DNA from: Owenia fusiformis
Taxonomy: Eukaryota; Annelida; Polychaeta; Sabellida; Oweniidae
Direction: 5' to 3'
Assembly (NCBI GenBank): GCA_903813345.2
Contig: CAIIXF020000008.1
Location: 15,424,822 to 15,484,821, forward strand
DNA length: 60,000 bases
Below the pieces are notes generated by a model that was given only the letters and a program-made list of their open reading frames with translations, ran no database searches and was not told the DNA's origin. Both the position numbers and the translations under genes were made by a program. Shown piece by piece: positions 1 to 12,300 of the stretch (position 1 is the first letter of the stretch; each line of letters starts with the position of its first letter).

Positions 1-168
1 TTTTCTTAATCTTTTTATGTCGTGATCTGAGTAGTATTTCAAAATCCAATTCTGATAATCATCACATTTTTCCATTTCACTATTGATGAGAATTAAGATG
101 AACTCATACTTTATCATGATGTCAAAATTCTGATTTGATTTACATAAAAATTCATAAATGATACATAC
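1..168 (-). other. intron of membrane-protein gene, left edge
   Basis: The exon at 169-300 ends with a GTATGT donor at 168, so this AT-rich stretch is its downstream intron, running off the window. Nothing else is seen in it. Confidence 0.5.
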
Positions 169-300
169 CAATCCAAAGAAGTTGTTGTCTAAAGAGCTCC
201 TGGAGCCCTGGTGGCACAATCGTGGACCTTCAGATCTATTTGGGAGAGACTTCCATGTTTTCTGTTCTGAGGCATTGCTTGCTGTAGCAGTCAAGGGGGC
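169..300 (-). CDS. exon 4 of membrane-protein gene
   Basis: The acceptor is ACTTACAG and the donor GTATGT. All 44 codons are open and in phase 0. The product is Ser/Asn-rich and basic and ends SSLDNNFFGL. The gene continues off the left edge. Confidence 0.5.
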
Positions 301-3300
301 CTGTAAGTAGAATACAATGTATTAACATGCAAAATGTCACCACCTGCCATTGGTCACAGACACAAAACTCTGAACGCCACCCACCGAACTCCGAACACCA
401 TCCACAAAATGTCACTATTTGTGGTGGTGATATAATATAGGGTTAGGTTAGGTGATTTGTCTGGAAACCTAGGCAGGGACTGTCAAGGGGTGACAATAAT
501 AAAATATATAAGGGCTGAATCATCCTACAAATGCAGGGCTCCAGACATCCATCATTATGTTCCTTCCTTCTTCCAAAGAACAAAATACTAGTTCTGGAGG
601 CCTGTGTTCGGAGGATGGGGCTGAATAAACATGACACAATTATGAGAATTAAATTTTTACGACAAGGCATAAGGGTAAGTTCAACTTTAATTCATGAGAA
701 CAAGAATTCCTCAGGTACTTAGGATAGGCCCACACTACAAAGAGCTCATAAAGGACTTTTCAAAGATACTAAATCTACTGATTTCCATACTCTAAAAATA
801 CTGTAATGCAATAAGAATATGTTGATCTATTGTGACTTGAAAGTGCAGCCAATACTTAGTTGTCAATGCTTTATCATTATAAACTTAAAATAGAAAAAAG
901 TGTAAAACGAGTTGTTTGAATAGCCCCATTCCTCAAAGGCATGTGACATTGACCGAAACTGTGAACTAGATACATCCCAAGGTAAAAAAAACCAATGTAT
1001 AAACTGAATTCAACCCAATAAGCAATCCCACGCTTCATTGCGGTAAACTAGAAATTCAGACCAATATGTTTATTTTATCCGTTTATTACTTTTATAGTTG
1101 TGTTTACAGTTAGGAGTAAATAAACAATGTCCTGAATAAACAAATAAGTGAATGAGAATAGATGACAATTTTTTTCGAAAAAACTTTTTTTCAAAAAATT
1201 GTCAGATTCACCGCATTACAGTTTGTCACACTCATATGAATCCTGAGAGCTTTATTTGTACTACATATTATGTATATCCAAAGAAAAACGTTGATAATAG
1301 GGGTCCATATATTGCCTAATTACTAGGCCAAGATACAAGCATATCAACACCAGTTTAGTTATTCCTTCATGTTATCTATCTCTTGTTTAATCAACAACTT
1401 ATACTATCCATTGAATTACAAACCTCTCAAGCATAAAGAGTGGCTCTGATAAATTAGAATACTGTGTCTCAAAACACATATATATCGAGAATTATTACAA
1501 CTCAGCTACAATAATGCTGTTAGTATTTAACCTAAATGGAAAAATTCTTAAATCAATAAGTTAAAATGATCCCATATAAGGAGTGAAGCTTCTACAGTTT
1601 GTCCCTATAAGTACATGGTATGATTTATGACCATATAAGGTCAATTACCTGCCCAATTTTATGAATGGACGGCTTAAGAACAAGCAAACAAATGAATAAA
1701 AATAATATATTTGATAAAAGGTATACCTAATATGAAAGATGCGACTAGTGGAAAGTGCATCATAGTCCCAGTCAAAGAAAATTAATGACTTTTTTATGTG
1801 TTGAAAAGATTGAATTTCAAACCATCAATACCAATTCTAGTTTCAATATCAATTATTTAACTCAAAAAGGAAAGTATGAAAAATGGAGAACAAAATATGT
1901 TTGAAATTTTGATAAATAGCCTTCTATTTTTTCTAATATAATATGGAGTTATAAGATCGATGAAATATTAGTTTATATGGCCTTAAATTGTTGGTGTAAA
2001 ATCTTACTATTTATATGTAAAAAATCTCTCTTATTGAGCAAATATAACATATGTTGCAATTCCATTGACAAAAACATTTTTAGGACATTTGAAAAATGTG
2101 GACTTATTTATACTTTTGTTTATGTTTTCTCGTTTCAATAGATTGGGGTTAGCTTTCTTGAAATGTTGTGTTAAATGGCTCTTTTGAAAACCATGATCTT
2201 AAAACACATTATGTCAGGTCAAACTTGAGAAGATGAAGTATTATTACTTAAAAATAGTTTGTGCTACGTGACATTCATAAGGATATTCGTTTTACCAATT
2301 CAAACCCCTGTTTTACACTCTCACATTTGCAATCAAACAGGTTCAATGGGCTAATATGAGTAGATGAGTGGAAATTAGAATGTGTTGTCTTTTTCATCAG
2401 ATTTATTTCAAACCAATGATACAACATTCAATTTCAATTATGATACGAGTTAACGATGTTAAAAATAAAAACATGTGCTTGATATTCACGTTAAATTTAT
2501 TTGTTTTGACTATTTTTTTAAACGACACAAACACACATTATATCATTAACTTAATGCAAGACATGATAGCGTTCACTATAAAACACAAAAAAAAATTACT
2601 TGAATAATATAAATATAGATAAAGCTAGACTGTTTTTGAGACTTACCCTAGTTTTTTCTGCATCCCTAGGAGCAAGAGTAGAAAGACCTGAAATAATAAA
2701 AATATACTTATAGTAATTAGCATGGTAGGCATCTCCTTGGAGCTAAATATCCCCTGTCGATTGGAATATAGCAAAAATCTGTTAAGTGAAACACCTCTGT
2801 TAGGGGAACACCTCCATAAATAGAATATTTTTAAGTTCTGTGACCCATTGATTTTGATAATTTATGAACATCTTTTACTGGAACAACTCCTTGGGAGAAC
2901 ACTTTTTTGTGGTACAAAATGGATTTATATCCAGAAAGAAATATGATGTCTTTTTGAGCTAGGGTAGGAACCAAGGAAAGATACATCTCCCCTCCCCCAT
3001 GCTGTATATGTACATAGTATAATCAAAATCAAATAGATAAACAACATTTTTGTCATAAGATTAATGTGTTTTAAGGAATTTGGGGACATATTTTTCAGGA
3101 TAATATTCACCTAATAATTCTCATCGCCATTTTGATATTCATCCAACAAAAAGTATGATTTTGCACCAGAAATGCCCATATATGGCAATTACACATATAT
3201 TAAATACTTTTATTCACTTATATCTTTTTAACCTAAAACACATTCATCATTGGAAGAAATTCATACTTCAACTACATGGTTTCTTCATGTTTTCTAATGC

Positions 3301-6300
3301 TTCATCCATTGAGATATTAATTTATCGGCCTAATATCCTACAAGGCCTTGGACATATCTCATATATTCTGTCAAATGTACCAAGGGCCTCAAGAAAATAA
3401 AATTTGTTTAGTGGTAGCCAAACATCACTGATCAAACCTTTTATCTTAGTAATTTGAATTTTATGATTTTTCTTTCATTTTCACATGCTTTTTCACTATT
3501 TTAGAGTTAAAGAAAAAAGCATGGATAAATGTTATTGTGATAAGTTTTCAAAAAGAATACTGCTAAACAAATAATGGACCTGTAGCGGCCCTTTACAACC
3601 TTGTATAGCATAGTTGCTGCTTGGTTAAGTCTCCAATCTAAAACATGAATTCTAGTGAATGTCGCACTGAATATTTTCATTTATGTTTCATTTGTAAAAT
3701 ACACAAATGTGATATTTCAATAAACATAAATCAAACATTGGAGATGTCCATCAAAAGAAACCAAAGAAAATAGTCAATAAGATTTACTCAGATTTTGTTA
3801 TAAATTAAACGTAACGATTGGAAATAATTGGGGCTTGCAAATCTTTAAAACAAACTACAAGACATTTGGGTACAATTTTGAACATGACGAGAAACAGTAA
3901 TACCAAGAAATATTAAATATGCCTTATAAATGCAGCTGGAGCGACAACTCCAGAACATAAACTTTAGACTGACCCTTCACATAACCAAGAGGTAACACAA
4001 GGCATTAAAATGCAAAATATTACAACCTGCCATTTGTTACAGATGCCAAACCCTCAAACACCATCCACAAATAAAGTTGGAGACTATAAAGATATGCACC
4101 ACTGTGGTGAATGACATAAAAGGCTATAGATCAAATTGAGATTGCTAGATCTTATTAATATCAAAATCTGTAAAATCTCATGTATTTTGTCAGGCTGTAG
4201 TGTGACTGGCTGATGGCGATTCAGGTGGATGAACTATTGTAATAGACGGTGTCCCTCAAAAAGAACAGAAGAATCAATAGGAAATTTCAGTCTCACAAAA
4301 GTGAAATATTGCAAATTGACAAATTGAATGAGTGAATGCTACTGTTATAATCAGCTCACAAATTATTGCACAATTCAAAAAGTAATATAAGAAATGAAAA
4401 TACTGATTCAGCGCCAAAACTTGGTGCACATAATATAATTGTTCCTCTCTCGGACTATGTAATATGCCAGAACACTCCAAGATTTCTTGAGTAAAGGACA
4501 AACCGCTTAATCCAATCAAGCTGAAAATTGTGTTGGTAAAACAGAGATTTTGAGAACAAAGAGATTATATAGTTGAATTATGAACATGGCTTGCAGTTAC
4601 TGAATGGTAAATCAACCAGAATAAACCCTTTTTACCAAACGAATGGGCACATTAGAGGTGGTCTATACATCTATGTAAGAAGGGTCACATATATCAAGTT
4701 CATTTTAACAGGGTTTTTACGGTATCAGTTTGATGGAGAGCTACAAAAAATTATGGGATTTCTCCATTCATGAACCAGCGACAAGTTCCAATTTGGCAAG
4801 TTTTCATGGTCTGTTCATTTGACTGATGGGTTTCCTTCTATGGGTAAACCCATTTTATCTGCACTATACATCAATTATAATAAAACATGTTCCCATATTT
4901 TGCCAATCTTTTGATGACATTCATTGACAAATACTTGTGGTTTTGGCTTTTGATGTTCAGCAATCCTGAACTCCTGGTTTGAATCCTTTCCTTTTCAATA
5001 TCTTTATCACAAATGACTGATGTCTCGAGACTTTGAACTGATGATGTTGTATGATGTCCAGATGACAATTATGAATACCTTGGTTTTTCAACATTCTGAC
5101 ATTCAGATTTTTTTCATGCAAAATACAATAAAATAAATAAAAAAAGGAATTCCAATAGGCAACTGCTTCAAAATTAATTATCAAACAAAGAATGTATAAC
5201 AAGGCCCTTCATGACAATTGTATTTTTCAAATACTGTAAATGTCTCATCTATAATTTAAAACAGTTATAGAATTGAGATCTACAAATTAGATATCAGTAC
5301 ATTTGCTAAAACATGATTTTTATGTAGTAACCCTAAATATGATGATGAAATCAGGTATTTGAGCCCATTCATAATTCAGTAGCATTTATGAATGGAACTT
5401 CTGGATCAAAGCAATTTATGGTTAAAATTATTACTTTTCCTTCAAGGAATTTTGAATTCAATTTGAAAACCGCACATTTTTGAGATATTAAACCATTGTC
5501 TTTCAAGGATATGTGTGAAGCAAGGTGTTTTCTCTGTCCAGCAGAGTAGAGGAATGTGGTCAATAAGATATGCACTTATTGAAAACTGAAAAAAACTATT
5601 TTAATATCCGTGATGCAGGGACCAACATGAAACCACTGCAAGATGGAGCATCTACATGTCAACTTTAAATATTGAGTTTTTCAGATGTTTTTGAGCAATT
5701 CAAATATATTTACTAGGTATGATACTATGTTTATTTGATAAATCTCTTAAGATTAAAGGGAATTATGAAGATTAAATTCTGCTTTAATTTTACATACTGG
5801 TTGCAATTTTGTTTTTGACCTTTTATTATAATTTTATATATTTTGAATGTAATATTTTATGATGTAGTATTTCATTAGTGAAGAACTATCTCTTTAATGT
5901 TTGTGATCTAATATTGCCTTGTGTGCTTTCCGGTTAAAGCTTTTGTGAACCATGAGACAGGAAAAAATAACAGAGTACATGCAGATTCACAGTTTATTCA
6001 CCCGAAAACAGGAAAAAAACAAACAAAAAAAACACAGACTTCTGTGACTTTTAAACTATAAAAAAAGTTCGTAAAACCACGAATAAACTAGGCAAAGAAT
6101 AAACCAGTCAAATGACAGCTCACGTTCAATTTCTCACAGATTTTATACTAGATGTAACAAGTATAAAGGCAACTATTTCAAGAATGAGTTTTATGAGCGC
6201 ACTAAACTACAGTTACCTGTAGTAAATACTATGATAAAACTTGCATAAAAAATGACATGAATAAAAAAAATAGATGTATCTCTCCTGTAGATAGCCATAT

Positions 6301-9300
6301 GGTAAGACAACATGGTTGTATCTTTATTTCAAATAATAACATGATTTGAAATCTGAAGTCTCAGTCAGGAAATCTAAGTCATGTAAAATTATCTGACATT
6401 GAAAACGAGGATACTGGCTTTTATTTACCATCAGTGTTAATTTAATAATGAACAGGGGCCCGCCCCCCCCCCCTCCCTTGGGTGGGCCCAGAAAAAAAAA
6501 ATTGTGCCCAAAAAAAAATTTGAGCCAAAAAAGACCCTAAGGCCCCAAAAAGTAGGCCTTTTTGGTCGAAATTGGCCTTCTAAGGCCTTGTTTTTTTATT
6601 TTAGGCAAAATTTGAAGAAAATGGGCCTCAAAATTTCAAAATTTGGGCCCACTTCTGGGTTTTTGGGGCCCAAAGTTTTTTTCTCAGACAAGAACTTTGG
6701 GCCCCCCCCCTTGTTGGTTCCCAGATCCGCCCCTGGGTTACATAGTTTCCGCTTACATCAGGGCCTTTAATCATATTATTTTGAACTTTTTAAATTTCAA
6801 AATTGACCTAAAGCAGCTATAATTGAGAAGTTCTTTTCTACCAATTGCGCCTCTTCCATAGGTATACTGGCTAAATTGTTAACCCAGCTCAATACCTCTA
6901 CAACAAATCAAGATTTCAATGTCGTCTCAGTCTTCATAGTGGCCTGACTGAACCTTGATTTACAATAAGGGGATACAATTTTGCCAGTACACCTCTCGAG
7001 CAATGTTAGAGTCTCATTCTCCATTCTATCAATTTGACAATCAATTCCAGGAAAGGCAAACAGTTATATATTATTCAGCAATATTCTATTTGACACAATT
7101 ATGTGACTAATCATACCTTGTTCAGGGTCTCCATCTAACTTATCATTTGTGGTATCTTCATCCTCTTTATCAAATGCTTTGTTCTGGTAGGCCTGACTTT
7201 CATTGTTCAATGTTAAGTTACCCCTGGCTGAAAAAATAAGAATAACCACATTAAGAATTTGAATGTGAATGTAAATGAATAATAAACACAGGGAGCTCAC
7301 ATGTCTCGAACTCACAATCTCAAGGTTACGGCAAAATAGCCTAGTTTAGCTTCTTCAGTGCTCTAGACTGCTCGTCCAATTCAATGATGCACGAAAAATA
7401 GCATTCATTGATTAACCATTAAATAGTGCATTGAAATAGACATGTATTTGGGATAATACACTACTGGCTTGAAGTATTGTGACTTTCTCTATTGATCAAA
7501 ATGTTTAAGGTACTTTAAATATAATTTTGGTATGAAGTAATATACATGTATTGTTGAAAACTTGTATTATAAGTTGGTTTAATGTTTATAATTGGTTTTG
7601 TATTTGTTTTTAGTCTGTCAAACATTGCGTGAGTCAGTTTTGTGTGTTTGAATATAGATTGCATATACATAATGTATGATCATTTATATTGCAGAATATA
7701 TTCTGAAAGCATTATGTATGATACTAACAAGGCATTAACATGCAAAATATCACCACTTGCCATTTGTTACAGACGCTGAATGCTGCCTACCAAATATTGT
7801 TGGTATTCTACTCTGCAATGTGATGTCATGAGTATGTGTCTAGTGAAACAGAAAGATGCAACAATGAGTATCAGAATGCTATTGAAAATTTTAAAAATAA
7901 GATGTGTATCAGAATGCTTAGATGTGTAGCCACCCACGGCTGTCGGGGGCTGGATTAATGTGTAGATTGTGTGTATCAGTTAATGTAATCAGTTGAAGTT
8001 GTGTTTAATATGAAGAATCTTGAAAAGTATGTTTTATTGGAAAAATGTCTAAGTCCACAGGAATTTGGTCTTGTAAAATATATATAAGTGTTGTCTCAAG
8101 AAATTACTAAGTCCACAGAAAGTTGAACTTTTGAAATATTTCTACAATATTTTTTATAAAATGACTAAGTTCCCAGAAGGTGGGACTCGTGAAAAATTCA
8201 GGAAAATACTTTTTCTCCAGAAAATAACTTAGTCCAAGTAATAGTTGAACTTGTGAAAGGAATTGTCTAAGTCCAAGTGAGCTGGACTTGGGAAACGTTT
8301 TTTAAGAATATTCTTTCGAGAGATTGTCTAAGTCCAAGTGATCCAAGTGAGCTGGACTTGGGAAAAGTTTTTTGTATGATAATGTTTCACTAGAAATTTC
8401 TAAGTCCAAAAAAATAATATTTAAACTTGTAAAAGATTCATAAAATATTTTCTTCCAATGACTAATTCTACAACCAGTTGGACTTGTGAAAAATTCAGAA
8501 AATATTTTCTTGAGAAAATGGCTAAGTCCAAGAAAAATCCTTCAACATGAAAATTTCTTTATAATTTTCTTTTATCAAAAAAAATACTCTACATTATGAG
8601 CAGAAAAAAAAAAAAAAAAATAAACATGTAAATTTCCCTGATTAAAATTGGTTTGGACTTGGAAATATTTTCAAGAATTTTCTCGTAAAATGTCTAAGTA
8701 ATTTTCTAGTTGAGTGTTGACTTTGGACTTAGAAATTATTCTTTGTTGTTGTTCAGGAATAGTTTTAATTTGTCTAAGAGATGGACTATGGTTACTATAT
8801 ATCTGAAACTTGTCTCTCTCCACAACGTTCCAGAAAGATCAACAAAATATAATATTATATATATGAATAGTTGTATATATTTTTTGTATAATGTTCCTTA
8901 GAAATATAAACTCTGTATAAAAGTAGAAAAATACTTTATTTTATATGGCAAGTGGTTTCGCGGAACGGAATGACTCGCGAATTTAGAGGTAGATAAATTG
9001 TTGTTTCTCCGGCACAATTAAGGCAAGAAAAATCACTAATCAAGAACTACCGACTAATTAAAGTAAGTAATTTTAGCCAAACTAATTTGTGAAGACAAAC
9101 CGACTGATTAAGGTAAGCTTGTAAAATGGATAATTTTGATTAGAGTTGGCGAATAAAAATGGTCTTTCGAAGTAAAGTAATACTGTTATATGATGATAAT
9201 AATGAAGACTAGACTAATAAAATATTTAGTATATAATACTGTTTGAAATTTGGCACTAACTTTACACTCAACTTGTTGAGTTAATCTCTTGAATATGCCT

Positions 9301-12300
9301 CTATAAAGTCCAAGTCACTACTACTTCACTTGTTTACCAGTATCCTTGAAATTTGATACAATTGGGTTAGGGAGTGGACCCAAGATGGCGTCCAGTGTGA
9401 TATCTCAGTAAAATAAGCTAAATGTGGAGAAAACAAGAATTTCTATTTTCCCAACATTTACTGATGTAAAAGTATCAAAATTAATTGAAAATGATTCTGA
9501 TAATTAAATGTAGCAAAGTGATTTAACTTGTAATATTGAATGGCATCTAAATTATGATCTTTAATAGGAATGAATATTGGAATGTGAGAAAGTTTTGAAA
9601 TCTCTCTGAAAAATTACTCAAGAACTTTCAAACTTAATTTTAAGGCTTGATATTAGAGCTGGGGTAGCCAGGGCGTACCTTTGCTTTCTCTAAATATCAG
9701 TCTTTTAGATTATCAAACTTACTTTGATGGCTGATCAATAGTAAAGGCGAAATTTCTGAGTTTTGTCCTGAGTTGTAAATTTGGCTATGGCGTTTCCTTT
9801 TCCGTGATATCAATGGGCGTTAGCTTAGTCCTTGGAAAGAATGTAAAAAATAACATTTTTTGTACCAAGTTAAATGGCGCGAATTTTGAAACCACTTACC
9901 AAAACAACACTGGAAATACAATTACACCTTATTATATTGCATAAGACGCTCAGAATACCTAAAATACAAATTGTTGTAGATCGTACATATGACAAAATGT
10001 CATTATAGAAGCACAAAGCATATAAAAACTGATCGAAAGTTAAAAGTTGATCGTTTAGTCTCTACTCCACAAAAATAAATGTTGCTCTGGCATCAACCTG
10101 ACTGCCGTAAATGAGTCTTTTAAAAATAACATTTGTTCAAAAGCACCACATAAAAGTATGAAAATAACTATAAAAGACATAAAATACTGACAAATACCGA
10201 TTTGCCGAGGTAAGTGAATACTTAATATATAATAACTAATGACTTATATGTCCAAAAACGGAAAGAGATCGAAAGAAACGTGAACTGAAAAACTTCGTAT
10301 TTTCTCTTCAGCCCCAGTTTCTTTCAATGCTCCCCTTAAAGAAAAAATGTTCGTCCTCGGACATAGTTAAAAATAGTGACTAAAATACATAGGTTTCTAT
10401 ACTTATCCTAAACTACAGTCCATTACTCATAATTGTTGTTGTTGTCAATTCATAATTGTTGTTGTTGTCGACAAAAGTCTCTTTGTAAATTGTTTCACTG
10501 GTGCTCATTCTTTATTTAAATGTTACTGCTATATCCAATTTCTCAAAGTGTCCAAAAATGTCAATATCATTGGTGATAGGTTTCTTTCTGCTACAAGTTG
10601 AATTACATTGTATATTTCCTCAATAAGTCTTTGCACTTAGAACAAAATAACGGTTGTTGTTTCTCCTCTGGTTTCTTCTTCTTTGTTATACTGTAATCAA
10701 CTGGAATTAATTGACCATTGCCGATAAACTCTGACAAGGTCATCCTTGGTACAGGGGAAGTCGGTTCTCCAGTTTGTGTGGTTGTTGTCTTTCTTCTCTC
10801 ATGGGCCAACGTAAAATTTTCCAAAATGTGGCTCTTTAAGCTCTCTGTTGTTGCTGGTGTTGGTACAGCTGATGTTGTTGAAATTTTCTCTCCCGAAGCA
10901 GAGTGGTTTTGTTCGGGGGTATTTTCGTTCTCCGGACTTCTGTCCTTGTCCAAATCCTCTCCATCAGTGTGTGGATTGACCTGTACTGGAAAATCTTCAG
11001 TAGGCATTGGAGTGTCCGATCGATCTGGTTCTTCAAGTTCAATAGTGGAATCGGAGCACTCCAATTCCTCTCTAAGGGCACGCTGTCTTTCTTCCTCTGC
11101 CTTTCTCTGAGCTTCCTTTCTCCTCTCCCTCATCTTCTTAACTTTTTCCACACTCTGTCTAAAGGACTCCTTGAAGATGGCTTCACTGAGATTGAATTCC
11201 CTCTCCTTTGGGGGGTCATCTACTTTGGTTAGTCTGACTATTGGACGTTCCTCCAGTTTGTTTCGGACATAAGGAGCTTTCCGGGAGGGAATCCTATGAG
11301 GAGTTTTATGGGTGGGAGAACTTGCTGCTCTACTATGAGGATGATGAGTTGATCTCTTTCTTTGGCTCTCACCAGCGCAAGAAACTGACTTGTCTGGGCT
11401 TCTTCTTAGATGTTCCATCCGACTCTGGCTCAATAAAGGACCATTCCTTCTAGATGCTCTCTCTCTAGTGTGATCAGGAGACCTTCTCTTAGAGCGATGC
11501 GTAGACCTGATTGGACTCCTAGGGGAACTCCTTGATTGCCTTCTTACGAGCCCTCTACTTCCAGACGTTTTAAGATCCATCAATTTAGGCACTGTTGTAC
11601 TTGCATCAACTCTGGATTGATGTATGGCCTTAGCATGCTGATGTAATGCATGTTCATCCACGAAGGTCTTCCTGCAGGTTAAGCAATACGCTGGTCCTTT
11701 GGTTTGTCTCATATGACACTCCATCTGGTGCATGGAGAGTGCCTTCTCATAGTAGAACTGCTTTCCACATCTTTCTATATTGCACTCATAATACATCTGG
11801 AAAACAGTTAAAGGAAGGAAGCTGTAAGAAAATTGAAAGCTAACCTAAGAATGGTTACAATTGAGGTTGGAGAAGTAAGAGAAAGACCATTTTCATTCAA
11901 GATCATAGTCACGCAACCAAGCTGGTTTTTTCCGAACTCGCTTACTCAACCGGCTCACGGAGAAAGGGTCAAATTCCGAAATATCCACTTTAGGATCATC
12001 GTTTTCAGTTTCAATTTGAATTGCCGGAGTTGGAATTAATAAACTTTCAAATGACTGTTGTTTTTTCTTGATTTCATGGGTTTTCTCAGGAGATGTTGGT
12101 GATTGTTCATGTGTGTTAAGTTCTTGGGTCATCCAAGTGGGCAAAGTACCATAAAATACTTTGAGTCGATTGGCATGGACAACCTTGAATGGACCATCTG
12201 CACTCAGTTTCAATTGAAAGTTCAAATCAGATAATTTAGTAACTATCAGATATGGGCCTTTCCAGGGGTTTGCAAACTTTGGAGATGTTTTCACTTTCAC

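Larger units (their letters stand above)
2688..7116. other. intron between exons 2 and 3 of the membrane-protein gene
   Basis: AT-rich sequence. It includes a degenerate element at about 2787-2900 with GAACACCTCC repeats (related to 53735-53860), copy 2 of the ATGTCACCACC repeat (4001-4120) and a CAGGGGC-ended element at 6453-6735. The short open frames lack acceptors and donors in phase. Confidence 0.4.

Noticed and set aside
6504-6770. 88-codon Lys- and Pro-rich frame
   Set aside because: It is produced by A, C and G runs within a CAGGGGC-ended repeat.
8710-8901. 63-codon plus-strand frame, identical at 19242-19433
   Set aside because: It is duplicated only because it lies in both LTRs, runs against the element's sense and resembles no protein.
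10603-11796. Third ORF as an envelope gene
   Set aside because: It has no signal peptide, membrane helix or glycoprotein pattern. The fingers and RS region point elsewhere.
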